Counted from the stretch's first letter, positions 43,830 through 54,153 are shown. The stretch is DNA of 64,000 nucleotides from Agrobacterium sp. RAC06 (GCF_001713475.1 NZ_CP016499.1:310001-374000), one strand, 5' to 3'. Program-made: numbers and translations. Notes: generated by a model from the sequence alone, not told the origin.

Positions 43830-43851
43830 GCGAGGGGCTCGTACCCCTCGC
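43830..43851. terminator. Terminator hairpin between the GGDEF-like gene and fumC
   Basis: GCGAGGGG (43830-43837), loop CTCGTA, CCCCTCGC (43844-43851): a perfect eight-base-pair stem between converging genes, with no strong T tract on either side. Confidence 0.55.
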
Positions 43852-43875
43852 GTCTTGCGGACCTGATGACAGGCG

Positions 43876-45264
43876 TCACTGCGGTCCGATCATCAGCTCC
43901 GGCCGCACATATTGGTCGAATTCCTCGTTGGTGAGATAGCCGCCGCCGACGGCCTCCTCGCGTAAGGTGGTGCCGTTCTTGTGGGCTGTCTTGGCGATCT
44001 TGGCGCAGAGGTCGTAACCGAGCTTGCCGTTGAGCGCCGTCACCAGCATCAGCGAATTCTCGACGCCCTTGCGGATGTTGTCCTCGCGGGCCTCGATGCC
44101 GACGACGCAATTATCGGTGAAGGAGACGGCGGCATCGCCCAGAAGCTGGACCGATTGCAGGAAGTTGTAGGCCATCATCGGATTGTAGACGTTGAGCTCG
44201 AAATGGCCCTGGCTGCCGGCGAAGGTGATGGCCGTCTGGTTGCCGAAGATGTGGGCGCAGACCTGGGTGAGGGCCTCCGACTGGGTCGGATTGACCTTGC
44301 CCGGCATGATCGACGAGCCGGGCTCGTTTTCCGGGAGCGCCAGTTCGCCGAGACCGGCGCGGGGACCCGAGCCGAGGAAGCGGATGTCGTTGGCTATCTT
44401 GAAGAGAGCTGCGGCGGCTGCATTGATCGCGCCATGGGCAAAGACCATGGCGTCATGGGCGGCCAGCGCTTCGAACTTGTTCGGCGCGGTGATGAAGGGC
44501 AGGCCGGTGATCTTGGAGATTTCGTCCGCCACCTTCTCGGCAAAGCCGATCGGGGCGTTCAGGCCCGTGCCAACGGCCGTGCCGCCCTGGGCGAGTTCGT
44601 AGAGGCCGGGCAGGGTGATTTCGATGCGCTTGATCGATGAGGCGACCTGAGCGGCATAACCGCCAAATTCCTGACCAAGTGTCAGAGGCGTCGCATCCTG
44701 CGTGTGCGTACGGCCGATCTTGATGATGTGCGCAAAGGCTTTCGCCTTGGCATCCAGCGCGGCGTGAAGGTGCTTGAGCGCCGGCAGCAGATGATGGACG
44801 ACATGTTCTGCCGCCGCGATATGCATGGCCGTCGGATAGGTGTCGTTCGACGATTGGCTCATGTTGACATGATCGTTGGGGTGAACAGGCTTTTTCGAGC
44901 CCATCTCGCCACCCAGCATCTCGATGGCGCGGTTCGAGATCACCTCATTGGCATTCATGTTCGATTGCGTGCCGGAGCCCGTCTGCCAGACCACAAGCGG
45001 AAAGTGATCGTTGAGCTTTCCGTCGATCACCTCCTGGGCCGCGGTGACGATCGCATCGCCGAGAGCAGGATCGAGCTTTCCGAGCGCCATATTGGCGCGC
45101 GCGGCCGCCTGCTTGACGATCCCCAGCGCTCGCACGATCGGCAGCGGCTGCTTCTCCCAGCCGATCTTGAAGTTCCCGAGCGACCGCTCAGCCTGTGCGC
45201 CCCAATAGCGGTCGGAGGCGACCTCGATCGGGCCGAAAGTGTCGGTTTCTGTGCGATGGGCCAT
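43876..45264 (-). CDS. fumC: Class II fumarate hydratase FumC
   Basis: 462 residues, the normal length for this stable, iron-free tetrameric fumarase. The superfamily signature [13 protein letters not shown] is near residue 320, and NVNEVI-like [26 protein letters not shown] and [17 protein letters not shown] mark the active-site regions. The ATG at 45264 follows AGGAAAA. It probably serves the TCA cycle under oxidative conditions where the class I enzyme fails. Confidence 0.96.
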   Translation of the reverse strand: MAHRTETDTFGPIEVASDRYWGAQAERSLGNFKIGWEKQPLPIVRALGIVKQAAARANMALGKLDPALGDAIVTAAQEVIDGKLNDHFPLVVWQTGSGTQSNMNANEVISNRAIEMLGGEMGSKKPVHPNDHVNMSQSSNDTYPTAMHIAAAEHVVHHLLPALKHLHAALDAKAKAFAHIIKIGRTHTQDATPLTLGQEFGGYAAQVASSIKRIEITLPGLYELAQGGTAVGTGLNAPIGFAEKVADEISKITGLPFITAPNKFEALAAHDAMVFAHGAINAAAAALFKIANDIRFLGSGPRAGLGELALPENEPGSSIMPGKVNPTQSEALTQVCAHIFGNQTAITFAGSQGHFELNVYNPMMAYNFLQSVQLLGDAAVSFTDNCVVGIEAREDNIRKGVENSLMLVTALNGKLGYDLCAKIAKTAHKNGTTLREEAVGGGYLTNEEFDQYVRPELMIGPQ

Positions 45265-45712
45265 GGGTTTTCCTGCCTGTGAGATGGTGGGTCTGGCTGG
45301 TAACGGAGCGGTGCTTTGCATTTAGGGAGCGACGCATGTGATGCAAGCCGATGAACATAAGTAGACGATTTATGTCAAGTAATCTGTGGTGCCGCTCACG
45401 CATGCCTGATGTCGGGCGGCTGTGTCCTTTCCGGCACGTCTCACGACTATTTGTCCGCGGCTTTAAAGGGTTCGTCCGTCGTCTCTGTGCAGGATTTGTT
45501 AACGTCAATCAAAATTTAACGAATATTTCCATTTAGTTTGCGCTGAGGCGATGGCGGAAATCGCCGGTCGGGTCACGCAAAGTTGAGGCCGACGGGTGAA
45601 CCCGCATGACATTGTCCAACTTTTCAATGAAATGCCGATCCGCTAGTGATCCGCGCATGGCCAAACGCGCCGCGAGTCCTTTTGCGACTCGGACCGGGAG
45701 ATGGAACAGAGA
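45265..45712. other. Intergenic region between divergent fumC and L,D-transpeptidase genes
   Basis: About 450 bases without a gene I can support; short frames here lack ribosome-binding sites. The stretch 45500-45540 is AT-rich and could hold the promoter of the transpeptidase gene, and 45340-45385 is AT-rich and could hold that of fumC. No clear operator, repeat or RNA element was recognised. Confidence 0.4.
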
Positions 45713-47584
45713 ATGACGAGAAACAGGAAATTCGCAGTCACCGCACTTCTTGCTGCGACGACTGCGGTCGGAACTCTTCCGGGCGATGCTGCCGCCACCA
45801 CGCTTCTCGATCTTCTCCGGGGTGGGCCCGGACGCCAGGCAAAGGAGCAGGCAGCTCCCGCCTCGCTGGAGAGCCAGGCCCAGGGCGGCCTCGAAATGGG
45901 CGATCCCGAGCCGCTGCCGAAAATCGCCGGCCCGCGTTACTATACCTACAAGCCCGAGGCGCAGCGCGCGATCAAAATCAAGCTGCCGGTGACGGAAGCG
46001 GCAGCAGGATCGACCGAAGCCGCCTCCGCAGAAGTGCTTGGCGCCCGCCGTTTTCTGTCCGATGTCTCCGTCCGCGCTACGGATGAAGTCGCCAAGACCG
46101 TTGAGGCCTACTACGGCAACCCCAACAAGCCGCTGATCTGGACCAGTGAAGACGGTATTTCCGAGCGCGGTCGCGCCATGATGTCGGCGCTCGCAAGCGC
46201 CGACACGGTCGGTCTGTCGCCGGACGATTACCTTGTGGCGATGCCGGCCGAGACCGCCGACCCGACGGATCCCGAAAAACGCCAGCGCGAACTGATGGCC
46301 TTCGAGGTTGCTCTGTCCGCCAAGGTTCTCACCTACGTCCAGGACACCACGCGCGGCCGGATCGATCCGAATAAGATATCCGGCTACTACGATTTCAAGC
46401 GCAAGGGCGTGAACGTTGCGCCCGTGCTCGACATGCTGCGCATGAGCCCTGACGTCGCGGCCTATCTGCGCAACCGCGATCCGAAGAGCCCGCAATTCGT
46501 GGCACTGCGCGATGAACTCGCGCGACTGAAGGCTGAGGATGCTAAGGCCGATACGCAAACCATCACCATTGCGCCCGGCACGCTTCTCAAGCCCGGCCAG
46601 AGCAAGCCCGAAACGGCGCAGGTCATTGGCGCCCTGAAGCAGGTCGCTTCGGACGCGGTTCTCACGCAGCATGCTGCGACGCTGACAGCCTATACCGGCA
46701 CGCCGGAATACACCCCCGAACTCGTTGCTCTGGTCGAGCAATTCCAGGAAGAGAAGGGCTTGAAGCCGGACGGCGTCGTTGGTCCTGCGACGATCCGGGC
46801 AATGACCGGTCACACCAATGCCGAGAAGATCGCCAAGCTGCAGGTCGCCATGGAGGCGATCCGTTGGCTGCCGGCCGATCTCGGTTCGCGTCACGTCTTC
46901 ATCAACGCACCGGCCTTCGAGGCAACCTATGTCAACGAGGGCAAGGAGCAGCTGTCGATGCGGGTGGTTGTCGGTTCGAAGGCGAACCAGACCTATTTCT
47001 TCCAGGATCAGATCCAGACCGTCGAGTTCAACCCCTATTGGGGCGTGCCGAAGTCGATCATCGTCAACGAGATGCTGCCGAAGCTCCGGGCCGATCCGTC
47101 CTATCTTGATCGTCTCGGCTATGAGGTTTCCTATGGTGGCCGTAAGGTGGCCTCAAGCCAGGTCGACTGGAACACCACCCATGCGGTCGATGTGCGCCAG
47201 CCGCCTGGTGGTGACAATGCGCTCGGCGAACTCAAGATCCTGTTCCCGAACGAACACGCCATCTACATGCATGATACCCCGTCGAAGAGCTACTTTAACA
47301 GGGACATGCGCGCGCTGAGCCATGGTTGTGTGCGTCTCTCCGAGCCGCGGGTCATGGCGGCAGCCGTCATGGGCACGACCGTCGAGGAGATTGGCAAGCA
47401 GATCGCATCGGGACAGAACCGCGCCGTGCAGGTGCCGGAAAAGATCCCGGTCTACGTCTCCTACTTCACGGCCTGGCCGAACAAGGATGGTGTGATCGAA
47501 TACTTCGATGACGTCTATAGCCGCGACGACTTTACGGCCAAGGCGTTCAAGGCGACGACCGACGCGCGTGCGCCGCGCGTCTGA
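45713..47584 (+). CDS. YcbB-type L,D-transpeptidase
   Basis: About 623 residues. Signal peptide (MTRNRKFAVTALLAATTAVG, cleavage near DAAA), a scaffold domain (about 100-290), a peptidoglycan-binding domain (about 330-365; ALVEQFQEEKGLKPDGVVGPATIRAM) and a YkuD catalytic domain with YMHDTPSKSYFN and the cysteine in SHGCVRL. It makes 3-3 crosslinks in peptidoglycan, which are prominent in Rhizobiales, or attaches proteins to it. ATG 45713 is chosen because GGGAG at 45696-45700 is too close to the in-frame ATG at 45701; either gives an export signal. Confidence 0.92.
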   Translation: MTRNRKFAVTALLAATTAVGTLPGDAAATTLLDLLRGGPGRQAKEQAAPASLESQAQGGLEMGDPEPLPKIAGPRYYTYKPEAQRAIKIKLPVTEAAAGSTEAASAEVLGARRFLSDVSVRATDEVAKTVEAYYGNPNKPLIWTSEDGISERGRAMMSALASADTVGLSPDDYLVAMPAETADPTDPEKRQRELMAFEVALSAKVLTYVQDTTRGRIDPNKISGYYDFKRKGVNVAPVLDMLRMSPDVAAYLRNRDPKSPQFVALRDELARLKAEDAKADTQTITIAPGTLLKPGQSKPETAQVIGALKQVASDAVLTQHAATLTAYTGTPEYTPELVALVEQFQEEKGLKPDGVVGPATIRAMTGHTNAEKIAKLQVAMEAIRWLPADLGSRHVFINAPAFEATYVNEGKEQLSMRVVVGSKANQTYFFQDQIQTVEFNPYWGVPKSIIVNEMLPKLRADPSYLDRLGYEVSYGGRKVASSQVDWNTTHAVDVRQPPGGDNALGELKILFPNEHAIYMHDTPSKSYFNRDMRALSHGCVRLSEPRVMAAAVMGTTVEEIGKQIASGQNRAVQVPEKIPVYVSYFTAWPNKDGVIEYFDDVYSRDDFTAKAFKATTDARAPRV

Positions 47585-47612
47585 GTTTGCGATCGGATTT
47601 GAGGCATGACGG

Positions 47613-47646
47613 ATGGCGGACCCTCGGTCCGCCATTTTGCTTTTTG
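47613..47646. terminator. Terminator after the L,D-transpeptidase gene
   Basis: ATGGCGGACC (47613-47622), loop CTC, GGTCCGCCAT (47626-47635), then TTTGCTTTTT: a perfect ten-base-pair stem with a T-rich tail, between converging genes. Confidence 0.88.
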
Positions 47647-47652
47647 GCTGTG

Positions 47653-48324
47653 TCAGCCAACCAACTGTTCGACGAGTTCGACCGTCAGTTCGTCGAAATG
47701 GCTGATGATGCGCGAGGCGCCGAGCTCTTTCACCGGTACGTCCGAATAGCCGAAGGGCACCGCGATCGAGGGGATGTTGCCATTGCGGGCGGCCATGATG
47801 TCGTTGATGCTGTCACCGATCATCAGGACCTTGCCTGGCTGACCGCCGGCACGTTCGACCGTCGCAAGAATATGCGCCGGATCCGGTTTGCGAAAGGCGA
47901 AGGTGTCGCCGCCGGTGATCGTGGCGAAATAGGCTGTTAGTTCCAGACGCTCGAGGAGCGGGAGCGCCAGTCGCTCCATCTTGTTGGTGCAGACAGCGAG
48001 AATATAGCCAGCAGCCTTCATTCGCTCGAGTGCCTCGATCAGCCCGGGATAGGGGCGGCTCTTGCCCGGCATGCCGACTTCATAGTGGGTGATGAAGCGG
48101 TCGAGCAGGGCAGGGATCTCGTCTTCTGCAATCGGTGCGCCGCGCAGGGAAAAAGCGCGCTGGATCATCACGCGCGCGCCCTGGCCGACCAGATGCGTCA
48201 GGTCCTCGTAGCTCACGGGTGCGAGATCGCGGGCCGCGATCGTGTGGTTCAGGCTTTCGACGAGATCGGGTGCGGTGTCGATCAGGGTGCCGTCGAGGTC
48301 GAAAACGATGGTCGTGGTGGTCAA
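47653..48324 (-). CDS. gph: Phosphoglycolate phosphatase Gph (HAD family)
   Basis: 223 residues. HAD motif I is FDLDGTLIDTAPDL at residues 6-19, motif II the Thr in AVCTNKMERL, motif III the Lys in FRKPDP, and motif IV is MIGDSINDI. The cap domain is of the usual size. It dephosphorylates 2-phosphoglycolate. The start is best placed at TTG (48324), with GGGAGAG just upstream, since the family begins right before motif I; longer forms start in unrelated sequence. It is divergent from rpiA. Confidence 0.9.
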   Translation of the reverse strand: MTTTTIVFDLDGTLIDTAPDLVESLNHTIAARDLAPVSYEDLTHLVGQGARVMIQRAFSLRGAPIAEDEIPALLDRFITHYEVGMPGKSRPYPGLIEALERMKAAGYILAVCTNKMERLALPLLERLELTAYFATITGGDTFAFRKPDPAHILATVERAGGQPGKVLMIGDSINDIMAARNGNIPSIAVPFGYSDVPVKELGASRIISHFDELTVELVEQLVG

Positions 48325-48470
48325 GCCGGCTCTCCCGAGACAATTCCAATGTGTTCGCGGGTTATGGGAAATCCTCTGAAAAGGCAATGTCGCATGGCGA
48401 TGCAGGGCTTTCACTCGATCGAGGAGGCGTGTAAACAGCTTCCAACGAAACGGACGGGAGCTTTCGGCGC

Positions 48471-49172
48471 ATGGACGCCCGCGAAATGAAGATCAAGGCC
48501 GCAGCCGCGGCGCTGGAGCATGTTGAAGACGGCATGCGTCTTGGGATCGGAACCGGTTCTACGGCCGAAGAATTCGTCCGGCTGCTGGCCGAGAAGGTTG
48601 CCGGTGGGTTGAAGGTTCAGGGTGTGCCGACGTCCGAGCGTACGGCGCGTCTCTGCCTCGAACTCGGCGTTCCGCTGAAGTCGCTCGACGAATTGCCCGA
48701 GCTCGATCTGACCATCGATGGCGCTGATGAAATCGATCCGCAGTTCCGTCTGATCAAGGGTGGTGGCGGTGCGCTGCTGCGTGAAAAGATCGTCGCTGCG
48801 GCCTCGACACGGATGATCGTGATTGCCGACGAAACAAAGCTTGTCGAGACGCTTGGGGCATTCCCGCTGCCGATCGAGATCAACCCGTTCGGCCAGGCAT
48901 CGACCGTCTTGGCCATCGAACGTCTGGCATCCGAACTGGGCCTGTCCGGACCGATGAAGCTCAGGACCCGGTCGGATGAAAGCCTGTACATGACGGATGG
49001 CGGTCACCTCATTCTGGACGCATCTTTTGGCCGCATTCCTGATGCAGACGCACTGGCAAGCCGGCTCAATCAAATCCCCGGCGTGGTGGAACACGGCCTT
49101 TTCATAAACCTGGCATCGCTTGCAATCATCGCCGGACCGGCAGGTGCGCGAGTGCTGGAGCCGAAGAACTAA
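48471..49172 (+). CDS. rpiA: Ribose-5-phosphate isomerase A
   Basis: 233 residues. It interconverts ribose-5-phosphate and ribulose-5-phosphate. Conserved stretches are [12 protein letters not shown] (phosphate loop), [11 protein letters not shown] with the catalytic aspartates and [11 protein letters not shown] with the catalytic lysine. GGGAG precedes the ATG at 48471; an ATG at 48486 is a possible alternative. The DUF2059 gene follows after 17 bases and is likely co-transcribed. Confidence 0.95.
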   Translation: MDAREMKIKAAAAALEHVEDGMRLGIGTGSTAEEFVRLLAEKVAGGLKVQGVPTSERTARLCLELGVPLKSLDELPELDLTIDGADEIDPQFRLIKGGGGALLREKIVAAASTRMIVIADETKLVETLGAFPLPIEINPFGQASTVLAIERLASELGLSGPMKLRTRSDESLYMTDGGHLILDASFGRIPDADALASRLNQIPGVVEHGLFINLASLAIIAGPAGARVLEPKN

Positions 49173-49189
49173 CAGGAGCATAGAATTTC

Positions 49190-49729
49190 ATGATCAGCTT
49201 TACGCGTATGGGCCGCTTCGCCTCGATCGCCGTGATTGCCGGTAGCGTCATGCTGGGTGCGGTCTCCGCCAAGGCCCAGGATGTGCCGGCAGAGCATCTG
49301 CAGGCTGCACGCGAGGCGATCAGCGCACTCGGCGTGACCGATCGCTTCGATGCCATCCTGCCGAACATCGTCGACCGGCTGACCGCCCAGCTCATCCAGG
49401 CCTATCCGAATCTGCAGGACGTCATCTCGGCGAAGGTCGAAGAGGAAGCCCTCAAGCTCGCCGCGCGCCGTGCCGATCTGGAGCGTGAAGCAGCTGTCGT
49501 TTACGCGAATGCCTTCACCGCTGCGGAACTGAACGAGATCTCCGCCTTCTACGGCAGCGAAACGGGCAAGAAGCTTCTCAAGGATGGTCCGATCGCCACC
49601 CGCGAACTGCTGAAGGCAGCGGATATCTGGACTGCCGGTATTGCACGCGATCTGGAACAGCAGGCGAATGATTCGCTGCTTGCCGAGGTCCAGGCAGAAC
49701 AGCCTGCCGCTGAAGCGGCGCAGCCGTAA
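49190..49729 (+). CDS. DUF2059 exported protein
   Basis: 179 residues. A signal peptide of about 27 residues (ending SAKAQD) is followed by a helical DUF2059 domain, recognised by YANAFTAAELNEISAFYGSETGKKLL near residues 103-126. The C-terminus is Ala/Glu/Gln-rich. Such proteins are common in the periplasm of alphaproteobacteria, with no known role. It is followed by a strong terminator. Confidence 0.87.
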   Translation: MISFTRMGRFASIAVIAGSVMLGAVSAKAQDVPAEHLQAAREAISALGVTDRFDAILPNIVDRLTAQLIQAYPNLQDVISAKVEEEALKLAARRADLEREAAVVYANAFTAAELNEISAFYGSETGKKLLKDGPIATRELLKAADIWTAGIARDLEQQANDSLLAEVQAEQPAAEAAQP

Positions 49730-49749
49730 GTCGACCAGCGTTGATTTTT

Positions 49750-49780
49750 AAGCCCGGGCGAAAACCCGGGCTTTTCTTTT
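49750..49780 (+). terminator. Rho-independent terminator after rpiA-DUF2059
   Basis: AAGCCCGGG (49750-49758), loop CGAAAA, CCCGGGCTT (49765-49773), then TTCTTTTTG: perfect nine-base-pair stem with a T-rich tail. Confidence 0.9.
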
Positions 49781-49844
49781 TGTGCTCTCGCCTCCTATAT
49801 CAGGCGCAGTTGCAGCAAGAGCCCGACCGGGCAGGAGATCCCCC

Positions 49845-51233
49845 ATGAGCCAATTCGACTATGACCTCTTCGTCATCGGTGGCGGCTCCGGCGGGGTGCG
49901 CAGTGCGCGGGTCGCGGCATCCCTCGGCAAAAAGGTTGCAATCGCAGAAGAGTATCGCTTTGGCGGGACCTGCGTGATCCGGGGCTGCGTGCCGAAGAAG
50001 CTGTTCGTTTATGCGTCGCAGTTCCACGAACATTTTGAAGATGCCGCTGGCTACGGCTGGACCGTCGGAGAAAGCCGGTTCGACTGGCCGTCGCTGATTG
50101 CGGCCAAGGACAAGGAGATAGCGCGCCTCGAAGGCCTCTATCGCAAGGGGCTGGATAACGCCGGCGTCGAAATCCTGGAGACGCGCGCCGAATTGACCGG
50201 GCCGCATAGCGTTCGCCTGGTGAAGTCCGGCAAGGAGGTGACCGCCGAGCGCATCGTCGTGGCCGTTGGTGGTGCCGCCAATCCCCATGCCGCACTTCCT
50301 GGCCACGAATTCTGCATTTCCTCCAACGAGGCCTTCCATCTGGAGGCGCTGCCGCGATCGATCCTGATCGCCGGCGGCGGTTATATCGCGGTGGAGTTTG
50401 CCAACATCTTCCACGGGCTTGGTGTCGAGACGACGCTGATCTATCGCGGGGCGGAAATCCTCAGCCGCTTTGACCTGGACATGCGGCGCGGCTTGCACGA
50501 GGCGATGGAAGCCAAGGGTATTCGCATCATCTGCCATGACCACATCCAGAAGGTGTCGAAGTCAGCCGCCGGCAATCTGGAAGTCGAGACGATCAACAAT
50601 GGTCGGCTTGTCGTGGAGCAGGTGATGCTGGCGCTCGGCCGCGATCCGAACACGACGGGCCTTGGGCTCGAAGCTGCGGGTGTGGAGACCAACGAGCGCG
50701 GTGCGATCGTGGTCGACAGATATTCCCGCACCAATGTGCCGAGCGTCTTTGCGCTCGGCGACGTCACGGATCGTGTCCAGTTGACCCCCGTCGCCATTCA
50801 CGAAGCGATGTGTTTCATCGAGACGGAGTACAAGAACAATCCGACGTCGCCTGACCACGAACTGATTGCCACCGCCGTCTTCTCGCAGCCGGAAATCGGA
50901 ACGGTTGGCCTCTCCGAAGAAGCCGCGGCGAAGAAGTTCGAGGAGATCGAGGTCTATCGAGCGCAGTTCCGCCCGATGAAGGCGACGCTGTCGGGGCGCG
51001 CCGAGAAGATGATCATGAAGCTGATCGTCAATGCGGCCGATCGCAAGGTTGTCGGCGCGCACATTCTTGGACACGACGCCGGCGAGATGGCGCAGCTTCT
51101 CGGCATCACGCTGAAGGCCGGCTGCACCAAGGATGACTTCGACCGGACCATGGCGGTTCATCCGACGGCAGCGGAAGAACTTGTGACCATGTATACGCCG
51201 AGCTACCGGATCAGGAACGGCGAACGGGTCTGA
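49845..51233 (+). CDS. gor: Glutathione reductase Gor
   Basis: 462 residues. FAD motif VIGGGSGGVRSAR at the N-terminus, the redox-active disulfide GTCVIRGCVPKKL (C45/C50 region), the NADP motif GGGYIAVEFANIFHGLG with the downstream arginine that favours NADPH (IYRGAEILSRFD), and the C-terminal HPTAAEE with the catalytic His-Glu pair. It reduces oxidised glutathione in the cytosol. ATG 49845 follows GCAGGAGA. Confidence 0.94.
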   Translation: MSQFDYDLFVIGGGSGGVRSARVAASLGKKVAIAEEYRFGGTCVIRGCVPKKLFVYASQFHEHFEDAAGYGWTVGESRFDWPSLIAAKDKEIARLEGLYRKGLDNAGVEILETRAELTGPHSVRLVKSGKEVTAERIVVAVGGAANPHAALPGHEFCISSNEAFHLEALPRSILIAGGGYIAVEFANIFHGLGVETTLIYRGAEILSRFDLDMRRGLHEAMEAKGIRIICHDHIQKVSKSAAGNLEVETINNGRLVVEQVMLALGRDPNTTGLGLEAAGVETNERGAIVVDRYSRTNVPSVFALGDVTDRVQLTPVAIHEAMCFIETEYKNNPTSPDHELIATAVFSQPEIGTVGLSEEAAAKKFEEIEVYRAQFRPMKATLSGRAEKMIMKLIVNAADRKVVGAHILGHDAGEMAQLLGITLKAGCTKDDFDRTMAVHPTAAEELVTMYTPSYRIRNGERV

Positions 51234-51264
51234 TCCGTCGCCGCTCTCACGCTCGGCAGGCATT

Positions 51265-51285
51265 GCGGGCCTCGAAAAGGCCCGC
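51265..51285. terminator. Bidirectional terminator between gor and the small membrane peptide gene
   Basis: GCGGGCCT (51265-51272), loop CGAAA, AGGCCCGC (51278-51285): a perfect eight-base-pair stem. It lies 32 bases past the gor stop and 10 bases past the stop of the converging small frame. Confidence 0.6.
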
Positions 51286-51294
51286 CTTCGCCAC

Positions 51295-51423
51295 TCAAAG
51301 TTTCGAGATTAGATCCAGGCCCAGAACGGGTGCCGACAGGGCGGCGAGGCTCAGGAGAGAGAGCAGGATGATCCGCAGTCTGCGGCTCTTTCGGGTTTGT
51401 ATGCCAGTCCAATCATACGCCAT
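51295..51423 (-). CDS. Probable 42-residue single-pass membrane peptide
   Basis: The frame on the minus strand encodes MAYDWTGIQT, a basic patch (RKSRRLRI), a hydrophobic helix of about 20 residues (from ILLSLLSLAALSA to VLGLDLI) and a short end. The basic patch before the helix predicts an inner-membrane anchor with its N-terminus inside. GAGGA lies about eight bases before the ATG, and the stop is followed ten bases later by a hairpin terminator shared with gor. No family name comes to mind. Confidence 0.5.
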   Translation of the reverse strand: MAYDWTGIQTRKSRRLRIILLSLLSLAALSAPVLGLDLISKL

Positions 51424-51677
51424 CACACGATCCTCATGATCAACGCAGGAAGCCGAAACTTCCCGAACACCACGCTACGCCCCCGGGTGGCCGAGGTAGA
51501 GGTCGAGGCTTGCGTGAGGCTTGCCTCCGACCGGATCCATGAACGACTGCTTAACTCACAGTCCCTTCAGACATTACATGCTGGCATCAATGATTTGCTT
51601 TGCAAGGAAATGCTGATGCGGCGACGGGATTGCCCCTGTGAATCATGTGGGTAACGATGGTGCGGTGCAGCAGTTGC

Positions 51678-52535
51678 TCAACGTTTCAACCAGTCGATTG
51701 CCGGCTGCCACAATGTGTCTTTGAAGGCTGAACGGAAGAAACCAAGGTGTCCGACGCGGCCGCCAGCTTCCTCCGGCGAAATCCAGCGGATCTCCGTCGG
51801 AGCACGGTTGTAGTATTTGAGCAGCGCCTGCTGCGCTTTCGGTGTGCCCCATGGGTCGTCCGTCAGGCCGATCGCGAGGATCGGGGTCTCGACTTCCGCA
51901 AAGCGGCGGGCGGCATCCATCGTCGGGTCGGCGAAGAAGTATTCGGGATGTCTGCCCCAGCGCGCCCATTCCCGGAAGATGGTGCCTGGCAGGGTCTGGC
52001 CAAGGCCGATCTGGCCTGGGACCCTGCCGAGCAGCGTTGCCAGGGGAACGCCGACGAGGTTCATCTGGCTGAAGACACGAAAGCGCGGCTTGGTGTTGCC
52101 CCAGTAGCCCGTCATTGTCGCCACCATCAGATAGCGGGAGAAGCGCTTCGAGCGCCCGCCAAGGGCAAGAACCTGTCCGCCGAAGGACTGGCCGATGCCG
52201 ACGAGCGGGTGATCAGGTGCTTCCAGTTCAAGCCGATGCAGGGCGGCGGGCATGTCGAAATGAGCCCAGTCGCGCATCAGCAAAGGACGTTTCCAGTGGC
52301 GCGGAGCCTGTGAGCCGGCGACCCCGCGATAGTCGTAGGTCAGTGCGGCTCTGAAACCGTGATGGCTTACGAGGTGTTCTGCGAAGCGGGCGTAAAACCC
52401 GCGGGGTACGGCGGCGGCTGATGAGATGAGAGCCATGGGACCATTGCCGCTGCCGCGCATCAATGTGCCGTGCAGGGGGAAATGATCCGTGGTTTCGAAC
52501 TGGATCTCGGATTTTTCCATCAAGTGTTGCGTCAT
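51678..52535 (-). CDS. Alpha/beta hydrolase (serine aminopeptidase-like)
   Basis: 285 residues. The nucleophile elbow is GIGQSFGGQVLAL near residue 115; RGFYARFAEHLVSHHGFRAALTYDYRG precedes it, and the acid (GLTDDPWG) and histidine (GRVGHLGFFR) complete the triad. The layout is that of the predicted hydrolases of the YheT/serine aminopeptidase type. No signal peptide. Substrate unknown. Confidence 0.85.
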   Translation of the reverse strand: MTQHLMEKSEIQFETTDHFPLHGTLMRGSGNGPMALISSAAAVPRGFYARFAEHLVSHHGFRAALTYDYRGVAGSQAPRHWKRPLLMRDWAHFDMPAALHRLELEAPDHPLVGIGQSFGGQVLALGGRSKRFSRYLMVATMTGYWGNTKPRFRVFSQMNLVGVPLATLLGRVPGQIGLGQTLPGTIFREWARWGRHPEYFFADPTMDAARRFAEVETPILAIGLTDDPWGTPKAQQALLKYYNRAPTEIRWISPEEAGGRVGHLGFFRSAFKDTLWQPAIDWLKR

Positions 52536-52776
52536 GCCGAACCTCCCGTTCCGGATGTCAACTCAGATCTTACGTTTACGTTCATGTCATATCAAGCGCA
52601 GGGCTAGGTTCGTCCGGATGAGGCGACTTTTCCTCATGTGGACGATGTCCGCCCCCGGTGTCCCACCCTTCGAAAGTCCCTAAACTACGGCTTTGCAAGC
52701 GGAGATTAACCGTTTATAAGCCCCCATCCGATGCGGCCGGGAGGTTGCCGCAGTTAGTTTCAGACAGGTGAAGACC

Positions 52777-54153
52777 ATGGCGCAGAATTGGACCCCGAGC
52801 AGCTGGAGACAGAAGCCCATCAAGCAGGTTCCGGCTTATCCGGACCTCGATGCATTGAAGGCTGCCGAGCAGCAGCTCTCGACCTATCCGCCGCTGGTCT
52901 TTGCGGGTGAAGCCCGTCGCCTGAAGAAGTCGCTTGCCCAGGTCGCCGAAGGCGAGGCATTCCTGCTGCAGGGCGGCGACTGCGCCGAGAGCTTCGCCGA
53001 GCATGGCGCCGACAATATCCGCGACTTCTTCCGCGCCTTCCTGCAGATGGCCGTTGTCCTGACCTTCGGTGCGCAGCTGCCGGTGGTCAAGGTCGGTCGT
53101 ATCGCCGGCCAGTTTGCCAAGCCGCGCTCGTCCGACATGGAAAAGATTGGCGACGTCGAGCTTCCGAGCTACCGCGGCGACATCATCAACGGCATCGAGT
53201 TCACCGAGGACGCACGCATTCCGAGCCCGGAACGCCAGCTGATGGCCTATCGTCAGTCGGCCGCGACGCTCAACCTGCTGCGCGCTTTCGCCATGGGTGG
53301 CTATGCCAACCTCGAAAACGTCCATCAGTGGATGCTCGGCTTCATCAAGGACAGCCCGCAGGCCGAGCGTTACCGCAAGCTCGCCGATCGCATCTCTGAA
53401 ACGATGGACTTCATGAAGGCCGTCGGCATCACCTCGGAAAACAATCCGAGCCTGCGCGAAACCGATTTCTTCACCAGCCACGAAGCGCTGCTTCTCGGCT
53501 ACGAGGAAGCACTGACGCGCGTCGATTCCACCTCGGGCGACTGGTATGCCACATCCGGCCACATGATCTGGATCGGCGACCGTACCCGCCAGGCCGACCA
53601 TGCGCATCTGGAATACTGCCGCGGCATCAAGAACCCGATCGGTTTGAAATGCGGCCCATCGCTGCAGGCCGACGATCTCTTGAACCTGATCGACATCCTG
53701 AACCCGCAGAACGAGGCCGGTCGCCTGACGCTGATCTGCCGTTTCGGTCACGACAAGGTTGCCGAGCACCTGCCGCGTCTTATCCGTGCTGTCGAGCGCG
53801 AAGGCCGCAAGGTCGTGTGGTCCTGCGATCCGATGCATGGCAACACGATCACGCTCAACAACTACAAGACCCGCCCGTTCGAGCGGATCCTGTCGGAAGT
53901 CGAAAGCTTCTTCCAGATCCACCGTGCGGAAGGCTCGCATCCGGGCGGCATCCATATCGAGATGACCGGCAAGGACGTGACAGAATGCACCGGCGGCGCG
54001 CGTGCGGTCACCGGCAATGATCTTGCCGACCGTTACCACACCCATTGCGACCCGCGCCTCAATGCCGACCAGGCGCTGGAGCTGGCCTTCCTGCTCGCCG
54101 AGCGGATGAAGAGTGGCCGCGATGAAAAGCGCATGATGGTTGCGAACGGCTGA
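52777..54153 (+). CDS. aroG: Class II 3-deoxy-7-phosphoheptulonate synthase
   Basis: 458 residues, plant-like class II DAHP synthase, the first enzyme of the shikimate pathway. Diagnostic stretches are [15 protein letters not shown] (metal-binding Cys), [45 protein letters not shown] and the C-terminal [18 protein letters not shown]. The ATG at 52777 follows AGGTGAAG. The 240 bases upstream hold no attenuator I can defend. Confidence 0.94.
   Translation: MAQNWTPSSWRQKPIKQVPAYPDLDALKAAEQQLSTYPPLVFAGEARRLKKSLAQVAEGEAFLLQGGDCAESFAEHGADNIRDFFRAFLQMAVVLTFGAQLPVVKVGRIAGQFAKPRSSDMEKIGDVELPSYRGDIINGIEFTEDARIPSPERQLMAYRQSAATLNLLRAFAMGGYANLENVHQWMLGFIKDSPQAERYRKLADRISETMDFMKAVGITSENNPSLRETDFFTSHEALLLGYEEALTRVDSTSGDWYATSGHMIWIGDRTRQADHAHLEYCRGIKNPIGLKCGPSLQADDLLNLIDILNPQNEAGRLTLICRFGHDKVAEHLPRLIRAVEREGRKVVWSCDPMHGNTITLNNYKTRPFERILSEVESFFQIHRAEGSHPGGIHIEMTGKDVTECTGGARAVTGNDLADRYHTHCDPRLNADQALELAFLLAERMKSGRDEKRMMVANG

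Noticed and set aside
52536..52776. Aromatic amino acid attenuator upstream of aroG
   Set aside because: No short leader frame with clustered Trp, Phe or Tyr codons and no terminator/antiterminator pair was found.
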